64,000 nt of DNA from Reichenbachiella faecimaris (GTDB lineage: Bacteria; Bacteroidota; Bacteroidia; Cytophagales; Cyclobacteriaceae): the NCBI RefSeq assembly GCF_900176375.1, contig NZ_FWYF01000001.1, positions 558,001-622,000 of the forward strand, in the 5' to 3' direction. Below the pieces are notes generated by a model. It was not told the origin of the DNA and did no database searches. It saw nothing but the letters and a program-made list of their open reading frames with translations. Positions 1 to 8,650 of the stretch are shown one piece after another. Position numbers and translations under genes: made by a program. The stretch's first letter is position 1, and the number at the start of each line of letters is the position of its first letter.

Positions 1-1
1 T

Positions 2-3000
2 CTTAGAAATGTTCGATTATATGATCATCAAAATGACAGCACACTGATCTTCGTCAAAAATGTCAAAGTTGATTTTAAGCTTTATGATTTCTTGATCAAC
101 AGAAAGTTGAATGCGGATAAGTTAGAACTGGAAAGGCCTTATGTACATGTAATTAAAGAAAACGACTCTACTGAGGTGAACATCTCTAGATTCATCACAG
201 ATCTAAAAGATATTTTTAAAAAAAACAGAAAGGGGAAAGAGAAAAAAACTGCGCTCACGCTGGATGAAATTATCATCAAAGATGGATTATTCTCCTACAA
301 TGATCTCAGATATGACTCCATCGTCGAAGGAAAAGATTATCATCATTTTGTATTCGATTCCATTCAATCACATGTGTCTTACTTTGGGTTCATTAATGAC
401 AGTCTAGGAATGAATATCAACTATTTAACTTCCATTGATCCAAGTCAACAGCTGGACATCAAAAATTTCATAAGTGACTTTTCTTTCACAAAGGAACAAA
501 TGACCTTTTCAAACCTAGAGCTGAACACTAATCAAAGTAGCATTAAAGATTCTATTGTATTTACGTATGACCACCCAGCTAACTTCAAATACTTTGTAGA
601 CAGCATTTCATTTTTCGTCAATTTGAAGCGTTCGGTTATTAGTTTTGAGGAACTCGCATTATTTAGCCCTGCCTTAAAAAACATAAATAAAACACTAACA
701 TTTAGTGGTCAATTATTAGGGAGAATAAATAGACTTGGTGTGACCAATTTTTACATTGAATCCAAAGGAGGTAGCTATTTAGTCGGTCATGGCAATTTTA
801 ATGGACTTCCTAATGTTTCCGAGACATTTATAGACTTAGAGGTGAAAAACTCTACCATCAACCCGTATGATGTTTCGACATTTGCTGATCCGAAATTTCA
901 GCAACAGATTTTGAATTTAGGGATCATGAAATTTCAAGGGAGGTACGCGGGATTCTTATCAGATTTTGTTGCTGACGGAAAAATCAATTCTTCAGTCGGG
1001 CAAATTAAAACGGACGTGAACTTTAAAATTAAAGATGGTGGTCAAGCATGGTACTCTGGATCATTAGACCTCAAACAATTTGATCTTAGTAGTGTGCTAC
1101 AGAAGCAAGATAAGCTTAAGTACATCACACTTAACGGAAAGATAAATGGCAGTGGATTAAACGAGAATAGTGCGGACTTTACGCTAAATGCAAATGTAGA
1201 TTCCTTACAGATTCAGGATTATACCTATCGTAATCTTTCCACAAACGGTCATTTCAAATCTGGTTTTTTTGAAGGCAAATTAGCCGCAAATGATCCTAAT
1301 TTGAATTTCAACGGTAAAGTAGAAATTGATTTAAGAAATCAAAGGAATAAGGTCAATATCAAGGCGAAATTAGATACAGTGAATTTAAAACCACTTGGCC
1401 TTACTGATAAAGAGGTGAATTTATCTTCTGCCATTGACATTGATATGAAAGGCCTTAAAATGGACGATTTGGTGGGCTATATCAATTTATATGACAATCA
1501 TGTTGGATACGAAGGTAAATCCCTCCAAATCGATTCATTAAAATGTTTATCATCACTAATAGGCCCCACACGAATTATTCACTTTGAAACTGATGGCCTG
1601 ACGGGTGAAATGAAGGGAGAATTCAGAAATAGCGTTTTTATCCGTACCATTCAAGAATTTTATAAGGAAGTAAAACTTAACCTAAACAACAACGAGGACG
1701 ATTTAAGCGAATACTACGCAAACAAAAGCAAGGCAGATCTTGAAAAATACAATGTGAAAATAGATCTCAATCTTTGGAATCTCAACAAGTTTGTTCAGCC
1801 CTTTTATCCTGAATTTAATATTTCGAAGGAAGTTAAATTACATGGGTCTTTTCTTCAAGATAGCATATCAAGACTAAACCTCTATGGAGCCATTGACTCT
1901 TTGGAGTTGCCTAATTTGTCATTAACAAGCAATTATGTTGATATAAACATTTCAAAAGAATTCTTTGATCGGAGTACACTTGCCTCTGCCTTTGCGGCAT
2001 CCAATCAGCAACGTTGGTCAGACAGGTACGAAACAGAGAATGCCTATGCTGATGTTATATGGTTTGATGATAGCATGTCAGTCTCCATGAATATTGAACA
2101 ACCCCAATTCTCAAATAAAGTTGCGATCGAATCTTCAGTATTGTTCTTTACTGACTCTACTCAACTGCACTTTCAAAATTCTGATATAGAAATTTTAGGT
2201 AAAAAATGGGTATGGGATAGAACGAACAAAATAACGCACAAAAATGGAGAATGGAGTTTCAAAGCTATGAAGGCCTCCAATGGACCTGAAAAATTGGAAA
2301 TATCAGGCATGTATTCCCAAGCCCCATCTAAGTCACTTTATATTGATTTGAAAGAATTCAATATTCAAAATATACAATCTTTTGTCTCCAATAATGTGGA
2401 AGGTACTATTGATGGACGAATCAAAATAAAAAGGCAAAACCAAAATGATTTGATAGAGGGAAATCTTATAGCAAGGGCTTTAAAAATAGATGGTCTCTTG
2501 TTAGGAAACGTATTTGGGATCTCTACATGGGAAAGCGAACAGAAACGTCTTGCTATGAATCTGGATCTCATTCAAAATGGAAAGAAAAAAATCGAAGTTA
2601 GAGGTCTCTACTATCCAAAAAAAGAGGTTGATCAACTCGATCTTCAGGCACGTTTTGATAGTGCTGACTTGAAAATTGCGGAACCATTTATCAAGAAAAA
2701 TTTTACAAACATTGGAGGCCTAGCCTCTGGGCAATTCACTATAAAAGGCACACCAAAATATCCAGTTCTTAAAGGCAAAGGAAAAGTGACTGAAGGAAAA
2801 ATTCTAGTAAACTACTTAAATACAAAATACAAATTCAATGGAGATTTGTATTTTGATGAAAATGAAATAAGTACCAAAAATCTAATCCTTGAAGACAGTG
2901 AAAACAACAAGGCACAGTTAACTGGAGGTATTTTTCACGATGGATTCAAAAATCCAGTATTAGATTTCCAAGGGGAATTCGTGAATTTCAAGCTTCTAAA

Positions 3001-4348
3001 TACAACTGCTGCGGACAATGATGCTTACTATGGAGTGGCCTACGGCACAGGGAATATTAGCTTCCTTGGAGCCATAGACAACATTCAAATTACTGCAGAG
3101 GCACAAACAAGCAAAGGCACAAGACTCTCTATTCCGCTTGGCGAAAGTTCGAATTCTAAAATTGAACAAAAAGAATACATTGAATTCGTAGACCTCAAAC
3201 ACAATCAAAATGCTCAAGAAGTAATAGAAGAAGTACTGAAACAAGAAAATTTAAAAATCAGAGGCATTGAACTAGATTTCAATCTCGAATTCACACCTGA
3301 CGCCTACGTTGAGCTAATTTTTGATGTTCAAGCTGGCGATATCATAAGGGGTAGAGGTACTGGAAACATTGAATTACAAATCAATACTGACGGTGACTTT
3401 ACTATGTTCGGGGATTATTCCATTGAGAATGGTGGATACAATTTTACACTCTATAACATCATCAACAAAGAATTTGACATTAAAAAAGGCAGTACCATTT
3501 CATGGTATGGAGATCCTTATGGTGCCAATTTGAATATATCAGCATCTTATCGTCAACTTGCATCTTTGGCTCCCTTGATGACCAAATTTCTTGATCCAGA
3601 AGATATCAATTCTCCAGAAACTCGAAAAAAATACCCATCTATTGTAGACCTAAAACTTAAGGGAATTTTACTGAGCCCTAATATTAATTTTGATATCAAC
3701 ATTGAAGATTACCCTCCTAACAATCAGCTGCCCAATAGTTCTGTCACCCTTGATGAAGTAGTCACAGCATTTAAGGCCAACCTAAGAAATAATGAACAAG
3801 AAATGAACAGGCAGGTTTTTAGCCTAATTATTTTAAGAAAATTTTCGTCAGAAAACAGTTTTCAAGTGAATAGTCAAACGATTGGAAACAGCTTGAGCGA
3901 ATTTGTTTCAAACCAACTGAGTTATTGGGCCACTCAAGTAGATGAAAATCTTGAAGTAGATGTGGACTTGGCAGGATTGTCAGACGACGCCTACAATACC
4001 TTCCAGCTGAGACTTTCATACACCTTCCTAGACGGCAGATTGCGAGTAACCAGAGGTGGAAATTTGCCCAATCAAGAAACAAAAGGAGATGTAAGCACTA
4101 TTATAGGGGACTGGACTGTTGAATATTTATTAACCGAGGATGGTAGATTTAGAGTAAAAATGTATAGCAGGTCAGATTTGGATGATGTCAGTTCCCAATT
4201 GGGCGAAAGTAATTTTGAAACTGGATTTAGCCTTCAATACATCAAAAGTTTCGATCAGCTCAATCAAATTCTTTCTGACAATCGGAAAAAAAATCTCTCA
4301 CAAAGAAAAAACTCACCTCAGGCTACTGAGAGTGAAAAGGAAATCTAA
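2..4348 (+). CDS. tamB: TamB-like translocation/assembly module protein, 5'-truncated by the window
   Basis: The reading frame is open from base 2 with no stop and no convincing start, so the real start lies upstream. At least 1449 residues are visible, made of long beta-rich AsmA/TamB-type repeats. The C-terminal ~400 residues match the TamB (DUF490) domain: a ligand-like GDIIRGRGTGNIELQI segment, a FTLYNIINKEFDIKKGS stretch, and a final region with SLSYTFLDGRLRVTRGG. TamB proteins bridge the inner and outer membranes and are implicated in outer-membrane protein insertion and phospholipid transport. The C-terminal tail is basic and polar. The family call is firm; the exact substrate in this lineage is inferred. 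A TTG at 92 could be taken as a start, but the upstream codons read as normal TamB sequence. Confidence 0.9.
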   Translation, partial: LRNVRLYDHQNDSTLIFVKNVKVDFKLYDFLINRKLNADKLELERPYVHVIKENDSTEVNISRFITDLKDIFKKNRKGKEKKTALTLDEIIIKDGLFSYNDLRYDSIVEGKDYHHFVFDSIQSHVSYFGFINDSLGMNINYLTSIDPSQQLDIKNFISDFSFTKEQMTFSNLELNTNQSSIKDSIVFTYDHPANFKYFVDSISFFVNLKRSVISFEELALFSPALKNINKTLTFSGQLLGRINRLGVTNFYIESKGGSYLVGHGNFNGLPNVSETFIDLEVKNSTINPYDVSTFADPKFQQQILNLGIMKFQGRYAGFLSDFVADGKINSSVGQIKTDVNFKIKDGGQAWYSGSLDLKQFDLSSVLQKQDKLKYITLNGKINGSGLNENSADFTLNANVDSLQIQDYTYRNLSTNGHFKSGFFEGKLAANDPNLNFNGKVEIDLRNQRNKVNIKAKLDTVNLKPLGLTDKEVNLSSAIDIDMKGLKMDDLVGYINLYDNHVGYEGKSLQIDSLKCLSSLIGPTRIIHFETDGLTGEMKGEFRNSVFIRTIQEFYKEVKLNLNNNEDDLSEYYANKSKADLEKYNVKIDLNLWNLNKFVQPFYPEFNISKEVKLHGSFLQDSISRLNLYGAIDSLELPNLSLTSNYVDINISKEFFDRSTLASAFAASNQQRWSDRYETENAYADVIWFDDSMSVSMNIEQPQFSNKVAIESSVLFFTDSTQLHFQNSDIEILGKKWVWDRTNKITHKNGEWSFKAMKASNGPEKLEISGMYSQAPSKSLYIDLKEFNIQNIQSFVSNNVEGTIDGRIKIKRQNQNDLIEGNLIARALKIDGLLLGNVFGISTWESEQKRLAMNLDLIQNGKKKIEVRGLYYPKKEVDQLDLQARFDSADLKIAEPFIKKNFTNIGGLASGQFTIKGTPKYPVLKGKGKVTEGKILVNYLNTKYKFNGDLYFDENEISTKNLILEDSENNKAQLTGGIFHDGFKNPVLDFQGEFVNFKLLNTTAADNDAYYGVAYGTGNISFLGAIDNIQITAEAQTSKGTRLSIPLGESSNSKIEQKEYIEFVDLKHNQNAQEVIEEVLKQENLKIRGIELDFNLEFTPDAYVELIFDVQAGDIIRGRGTGNIELQINTDGDFTMFGDYSIENGGYNFTLYNIINKEFDIKKGSTISWYGDPYGANLNISASYRQLASLAPLMTKFLDPEDINSPETRKKYPSIVDLKLKGILLSPNINFDINIEDYPPNNQLPNSSVTLDEVVTAFKANLRNNEQEMNRQVFSLIILRKFSSENSFQVNSQTIGNSLSEFVSNQLSYWATQVDENLEVDVDLAGLSDDAYNTFQLRLSYTFLDGRLRVTRGGNLPNQETKGDVSTIIGDWTVEYLLTEDGRFRVKMYSRSDLDDVSSQLGESNFETGFSLQYIKSFDQLNQILSDNRKKNLSQRKNSPQATESEKEI

Positions 4349-4422
4349 AATATTCTCCATTTAGACTTCGGCTAACCCTTTATTATGTTTACATTTAGAT
4401 AAGAATTCTAAACCCCTAATTG

Positions 4423-4809
4423 ATGGAATTGAACAATTTCATGAAGTCTTACGCCGAGGAAATCAAAGGCAATTTTTCCGAGTATGATGATCAGAGATCA
4501 GTCATAGTTGTACCTCTTGAAATGGATCGTCAACAGGCTGTTGTTGGTGAGATAGATCCAGAGAATAATCTGATTTCTATCTCATCTAAAGTTTGTGTCG
4601 TGGAAGATGGAATAAGGTTTAAGGATTTACTCGAAGAAAATCACAGATCAACTTTCGGCAAGTTTACAATTGTAAACGATTTCTTAAAGGTAGAATCCAG
4701 ATCTCCAGCAGATATAGTTTCAGACGAAATTTTAAAAAGAGCCATTCAGGAAGTTGCCAACCTCGCCGACAAATGGGAAATGAATATCACAGGACGCGAT
4801 ATTTTTTAA
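4423..4809 (+). CDS. Small conserved-type protein of unknown function
   Basis: This 128-residue soluble protein has no signal peptide or membrane segment. ATG at 4423 is preferred over the TTG one codon upstream. It has an N-terminal acidic helix, a central beta-rich part and a C-terminal amphipathic helix (about residues 98-118) ending in GRDIF. The alpha/beta/alpha layout recalls YbjN or CesT-type chaperone folds, but I cannot identify a family motif. It follows tamB by 74 bases and precedes rnpB, probably with its own transcription or as the last gene of the tamB unit. Function is unknown. Confidence 0.7.
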   Translation: MELNNFMKSYAEEIKGNFSEYDDQRSVIVVPLEMDRQQAVVGEIDPENNLISISSKVCVVEDGIRFKDLLEENHRSTFGKFTIVNDFLKVESRSPADIVSDEILKRAIQEVANLADKWEMNITGRDIF

Positions 4810-4823
4810 TCTCTCTCATTAGG

Positions 4824-4852
4824 TTTCTCAACTGCATTATTTATTAGTTTTG
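4824..4852 (+). promoter_or_regulatory. Probable rnpB promoter
   Basis: TAGTTTTG at 4845-4852 matches the Bacteroidota -7 consensus TAnnTTTG exactly. A TTTC at 4824-4827 is a weak -33 element at 17-base spacing. The -7 box ends about five bases before the first base of the P1 helix of RNase P RNA, which is where a transcription start is expected. Confidence 0.5.
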
Positions 4853-4854
4853 TT

Positions 4855-5248
4855 GCATAGGCTGCCTTATCGTTCCGCTATCAGGATAGCGGAAAGGAAA
4901 GTCCGGGCAACATAGAGCGTCGTACTTCCTAACGGGAAGTCCTTGGCGGAAACGTCATGGGAGAAAGTGCAACAGAAAACAAACCGTCCCGACAAGTCGG
5001 GATAAGGGTGAAATGGTGAGGTAAGAGCTCACCGCTCCGACAGTGATGAAGGAGGCATGGTAAACCTTACGAGTTGAAAGATCAAATAGGTTCTGCAAGA
5101 AGTGGCTCGCTTCGATTTGGCATTAGTCAGAATGTAGAATGGGTAGATTGATAGATTCTAGTAGCAATACTAGAGCCAGAGAAATGATAAGGATCCCTCC
5201 CGATAGCTATCGGGATTGGGATACAGAACCCGGCTTATAGGCCTATAT
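4855..5248 (+). ncRNA. rnpB: RNase P RNA component, bacterial type A
   Basis: This is the catalytic RNA that removes 5' leaders from pre-tRNAs. P1 is closed by ATAGGC (4857-4862) pairing with GCCTAT (5241-5246). Conserved core blocks are in order: GAAAGGAAAGTCCGGGC near 4892, ACAGAAA near 4972, GGGTGAAA followed by GGTAAGAGCTCACCG near 5006-5033, GCATGGTAAACC near 5056, AGAAATGATAAGG near 5180 and ACAGAACCCGGCTTATAGG near 5223. Two GC-rich hairpins (CCGCTATC/GATAGCGG near 4874 and CCCGATAGCTATCGGG near 5197) are variable helices. It lies only 16 bases upstream of the response-regulator gene. Confidence 0.96.
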
Positions 5249-5264
5249 TATTATATAAGATAAT

Positions 5265-6425
5265 ATGACAAAGATTTTAATTATTGATGACGAAAAAAGT
5301 ATTCGTCATACGCTTCGTGAAATTCTGGAGTACGAGAAATATCATATTGACGAAGCAGAAAATGGCAAAGCAGGACTAGATAAGTTAAAAGAAGAAGATT
5401 TCGATCTAGTTCTTTGTGATGTGAAAATGCCAGAAATGGATGGTATTGAGGTATTGGAAAATGCCAGAACGCTAGATCACACCCCTCAGTTCATCATGAT
5501 TTCTGCTCATGCCACTATCGACACTGCAGTGGATGCAACGAAAAAAGGTGCATTTGATTTTATTCAAAAACCACCAGATCTCAATCGTCTACTACTTACC
5601 ATTAAAAATGCATTGGACAAGTCCAACCTTATTCAAGAAACCAAAGTACTGAAGAAAAAGGTTGCTAAATCTCTTGAAATAGTGGGAGAATCTAGGCCCA
5701 TTCAAGAAGTAAAAGAGACCATTGAAAAAGTAGCCAGCACTGAAGCGCGGGTTTTAATAACTGGAGAAAACGGTACTGGGAAAGAGCTGGTCGCCAATGC
5801 CATTCATAAACTAAGCAATAGAAATAAAAAGCCACTAATCGAAGTAAACTGCGCAGCTATTCCAGCAGAGCTTATTGAAAGTGAGCTGTTTGGACATGAA
5901 AAAGGATCGTTTACGTCAGCTGTAAAACAGCGTATTGGGAAATTCGAACTGGCTGACAATGGCACTTTGTTTTTGGACGAAATTGGAGACATGAGTTTGT
6001 CTGCTCAAGCCAAAGTGCTCAGAGCCTTACAAGAAAACAAAATCACCCGTGTAGGTGGCGAAAAGGAAATTAAAGTCAATGTTCGGGTGCTGGCTGCCAC
6101 AAACAAAAACTTGAAAGAAGAAATCAATCAAAAGCGATTTAGAGAAGACCTATACCATCGTTTGAGTGTTATATTGATTAAGGTTCCGTCACTCAAAGAA
6201 CGTGTGGATGACATCCCCATGTTAGTAGATAAATTTCTAGGGGATATAGCCGCAGAGTATGGCACCAGCAAAAAGGAAATTGACGAAAAAGCGCTAGATC
6301 AGCTCAAAAAGGGGAATTGGACAGGAAATATCAGAGAGTTAAGAAATGTAGTTGAGCGCCTGATTATCATGTCTGACAATGCAATAACTGCCACAGACGT
6401 AAAAAAATATGCGGACACACCGTGA
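5265..6425 (+). CDS. Sigma-54-type response regulator (REC-AAA+) without a DNA-binding domain
   Basis: The 386-residue protein has an N-terminal receiver domain (residues 1-120, phospho-acceptor D52, acidic pair D8/D9) and an NtrC-type AAA+ domain (about 143-375) with Walker A GENGTGKE, Walker B GTLFLDEIGDM and an arginine-finger region. The sigma-54 contact loop, normally GAFTGA, reads GSFTSA at 214-219. The protein stops about ten residues after the RELRNVVERL helix, so the Fis-type HTH found in most NtrC relatives (usually 440-480 residues) is absent. Truncated forms of this kind occur in Bacteroidota, so this is probably native rather than broken. It should remodel a sigma-54 holoenzyme from solution or act by protein contact. 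The partner kinase is not in the window. Confidence 0.92.
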   Translation: MTKILIIDDEKSIRHTLREILEYEKYHIDEAENGKAGLDKLKEEDFDLVLCDVKMPEMDGIEVLENARTLDHTPQFIMISAHATIDTAVDATKKGAFDFIQKPPDLNRLLLTIKNALDKSNLIQETKVLKKKVAKSLEIVGESRPIQEVKETIEKVASTEARVLITGENGTGKELVANAIHKLSNRNKKPLIEVNCAAIPAELIESELFGHEKGSFTSAVKQRIGKFELADNGTLFLDEIGDMSLSAQAKVLRALQENKITRVGGEKEIKVNVRVLAATNKNLKEEINQKRFREDLYHRLSVILIKVPSLKERVDDIPMLVDKFLGDIAAEYGTSKKEIDEKALDQLKKGNWTGNIRELRNVVERLIIMSDNAITATDVKKYADTP

Positions 6426-6435
6426 TGTGATCCGC
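6411..6435. terminator. Bidirectional intrinsic terminator
   Basis: An imperfect hairpin with arms GCGGACACA and TGTGATCCGC is flanked by an A-run on the left (6401-6407) and T-rich sequence on the right (6444-6449). It can therefore end transcripts from both directions. It overlaps the stop codon of the response regulator and sits downstream of the small lipoprotein gene on the opposite strand. Confidence 0.65.
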
Positions 6436-6465
6436 ATAGTATATTTTTTACCGTTTTTCCTTTTA

Positions 6466-6582
6466 CTATTTAGACAATTCAGTCGAATTAGAATCACTTT
6501 TTGCATAAGTAGGACACGTTCTTTGGGTACATGCACTCATTGCAAAAACTACTAGGGCCACTATAAGTATCTTTACTTTCAT
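6466..6582 (-). CDS. Very small lipoprotein (38 residues)
   Basis: ATG at 6582 opens a 38-codon frame with a textbook lipoprotein signal: a short basic start, the hydrophobic stretch ILIVALVVFA and the lipobox MSAC. The mature part is only about 21 residues and begins CTQRTCPTYAK. Small Bacteroidota lipoproteins with an R-x-CPTY motif are, from memory, a recurrent but uncharacterised group. The gene is convergent with the response regulator and shares the hairpin at 6411-6435 as terminator. The signal peptide strongly argues that it is real despite its size; its function is unknown. Confidence 0.75.
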   Translation of the reverse strand: MKVKILIVALVVFAMSACTQRTCPTYAKSDSNSTELSK

Positions 6583-6699
6583 CTTTTGTTATTATCAATT
6601 ACCTGCTTCAATTTTAGAACATAAATATATAAAAAATATTACACTTTAAGTGAAATATCTGTTTTCTATAAAATATTAGAGAAGTTATTCGATGAACGT

Positions 6700-7704
6700 C
6701 TAATCTACCAGCAAATTACAGCCTCTAATATCAGAATTATCCAATCTCCCAAGAATTTCGAACTCCCTGTCATTAGACAGACGACCTAAATCCTTTGTTT
6801 CAATAAATGCGCAAGAATGCACATTTGCTAAATCTATAACGTTTACGCCCCCTGTCTCCCCTACCTTTAGGTAATTAAAGGGATCTTCAATATCTCTAAT
6901 CAACACCTTCATCTGATCAGGTAGTTGATAGGACTTTTCATTTAAAGAATAAGCCTGAGACAATAATTCGGTCATTCCATATTCAGAAAATACGCGAACA
7001 CTTCCCAATCCAATTTTGAGAATGGAGTAGAACTCACTTTTGACTAAATCTTTTCTTCGCCCTTTCATTCCTCCAGTTTCAATTATTACCAGACCATCCA
7101 GTCGAGCACCTCTTTTTTTTGCAATTTCCACCAAATCCAATAGTGCATAACCAACCCCAAATAATACAATTGATTTAGAGGTTTGATTCAAGGCGCGCAA
7201 TAAATCATCAACCAACTCCTCTAATCTATTCAGGTAATACCCGCCCATGTTTCCCTGATTGCTCTTATGGATAAAGAAATCAACCATTTTCACCAAAGAA
7301 GAATGTCCTTGTTCTTGATATGATGGAAGTAGCGCAAAAAATGCATGCTGGTTTAATTCACCTCGAAACTCTTCAAAAATAGTTTTTGCATTGTTTAAGT
7401 AAAATTTTGAGTCCTCAATATAGTGTTGACTACGAATAGATGCAGTGGTACCACTACTCATGAAAACCTCTTCTTCCTCCCAATCTCCAGTCTTTATCTT
7501 GTGCTCCTTGAAAAAATCAATAGGCAAACAAGGGATTTGCTCGATAGAATTAATTCGAATACAATCAACACCTAAATAATTAAGATACTTCTGGTAAATG
7601 GCACACGCGCGAGACTGATAATGAAATAGTTCGAGTGCAAGCGAACAAAAAGTCTCTTTATCAACTTTACTGCTCTTTTTTTTGAAACTATTTAAAAGCT
7701 TCAT
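6700..7704 (-). CDS. LuxE-family acyl-protein synthetase-like protein
   Basis: The 334-residue protein belongs to the LuxE/acyl-protein synthetase family, a compact relative of adenylate-forming (ANL) enzymes. Visible motifs are the phosphate-binding loop FMSSGTTAS near residue 82, a central alpha/beta core with GMKGRRKDL, and FSEYGMTELLSQ, equivalent to the ANL A5 motif. LuxE activates fatty acids as acyl-AMP for transfer to a reductase, but no luxC/luxD partner is nearby, so the substrate is unknown. There is no signal peptide. It is divergent from the lipoprotein gene at 7782, with 77 bases between starts; TACATTTG in that gap resembles a -7 element for this gene. Confidence 0.8.
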   Translation of the reverse strand: MKLLNSFKKKSSKVDKETFCSLALELFHYQSRACAIYQKYLNYLGVDCIRINSIEQIPCLPIDFFKEHKIKTGDWEEEEVFMSSGTTASIRSQHYIEDSKFYLNNAKTIFEEFRGELNQHAFFALLPSYQEQGHSSLVKMVDFFIHKSNQGNMGGYYLNRLEELVDDLLRALNQTSKSIVLFGVGYALLDLVEIAKKRGARLDGLVIIETGGMKGRRKDLVKSEFYSILKIGLGSVRVFSEYGMTELLSQAYSLNEKSYQLPDQMKVLIRDIEDPFNYLKVGETGGVNVIDLANVHSCAFIETKDLGRLSNDREFEILGRLDNSDIRGCNLLVD

Positions 7705-7781
7705 AAGTTAGAAATAGTAAGGGGTTGCAAGACCACAATTGTATTAATATCAGTAATTTTAGCAAATGTAATTTTTATTAA

Positions 7782-8639
7782 ATGAAGGTACTGACTAAAT
7801 ATTGGAATAAAATTTCGACTGGGACGATTTCTCTTATCATCGTTCTCTCCTCTCTCCTTTATACATGTCAAGAACCAGATCCCTTTCCCACCACACCCCA
7901 TATAGAATTTAATAACCTGGAGTATGTAGAAATAGAGGAGAATGGCGTTGCGGATTCTTTGATATTGTACTTCGATTTCGAAGACGGAGATGGTGACCTA
8001 GGTTTGCCTTCGGACGACAATTACTATCCAGTACACGATTATTACATCATAGCAGATGAAAACACGAACCCGATCACTATCTCATCTACTTTACCAACCG
8101 ATCAATATCTACTTACTCCAGGGTATTTCAAGAATGCGGCAAGAGCAATTGGCCAAAATGAATATTTTCGACCATTCGGAGATCCTTATTCAGCCATGCC
8201 TGACTATGAGTGCGAATATTTTGAGTCCGTCTACATTAATGAAGAATTAAAAGATATTATTGAACTGGCAGATATAGGATCTGAAATTCCTACTGGTTAT
8301 GTACTAGACACAGTATTGGTTTATCGAAACCCAAACAGATACAATTTTTATATTGACTTCTTTAGAAAAAGAGGCACTGAATACGAGGTTTTAAATATTT
8401 CAAGACCTGATGAAAACGGATGCATCATACCATTTAATGGTCGATTTCCACTATTAGATGTTGAGAACATAGGAGGGTCACTTGAAGGAACAATAAAATA
8501 TTCAATGCCTTCATTAGGTTTCAGAGTGACCATCAGAAATGATGAATTCAAGCTCAGATTTCATATTCTAGATCACCATTTCAACAAAAGTAATATAGTT
8601 GAAACGGGAGATGTCACTTTAGATCAATTGATCAGATAG
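7782..8639 (+). CDS. Predicted outer-envelope lipoprotein of unknown function
   Basis: The 285-residue protein has an N-terminal hydrophobic segment followed by a lipobox-like LLYTC with the lipidated Cys at about residue 29. The mature part is acidic and beta-rich, with a DFEDGDGDLGLPSDDN loop that could bind calcium. It resembles conserved lipoproteins of unknown role common in Bacteroidota. It is convergent with the E1 dehydrogenase gene, with only 11 bases between stops. I recognise no enzymatic motif. Confidence 0.75.
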   Translation: MKVLTKYWNKISTGTISLIIVLSSLLYTCQEPDPFPTTPHIEFNNLEYVEIEENGVADSLILYFDFEDGDGDLGLPSDDNYYPVHDYYIIADENTNPITISSTLPTDQYLLTPGYFKNAARAIGQNEYFRPFGDPYSAMPDYECEYFESVYINEELKDIIELADIGSEIPTGYVLDTVLVYRNPNRYNFYIDFFRKRGTEYEVLNISRPDENGCIIPFNGRFPLLDVENIGGSLEGTIKYSMPSLGFRVTIRNDEFKLRFHILDHHFNKSNIVETGDVTLDQLIR

Positions 8640-8650
8640 ATAGCTACTTG

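Noticed and set aside
5190-5220. Inserted palindromic repeat in rnpB
   Set aside because: The hairpin CCCGATAGCTATCGGG fits a variable peripheral helix of type A RNase P RNA, and the conserved core is intact on both sides.
6339-6536. 65-residue minus-strand frame over the end of the response regulator
   Set aside because: It overlaps the regulator and the small lipoprotein in another frame, has no signal or motif, and would run through the terminator hairpin.
6700-7704. Possible bioluminescence gene
   Set aside because: No luxA/B/C/D homologue in the window; only the LuxE-type fold is shared.
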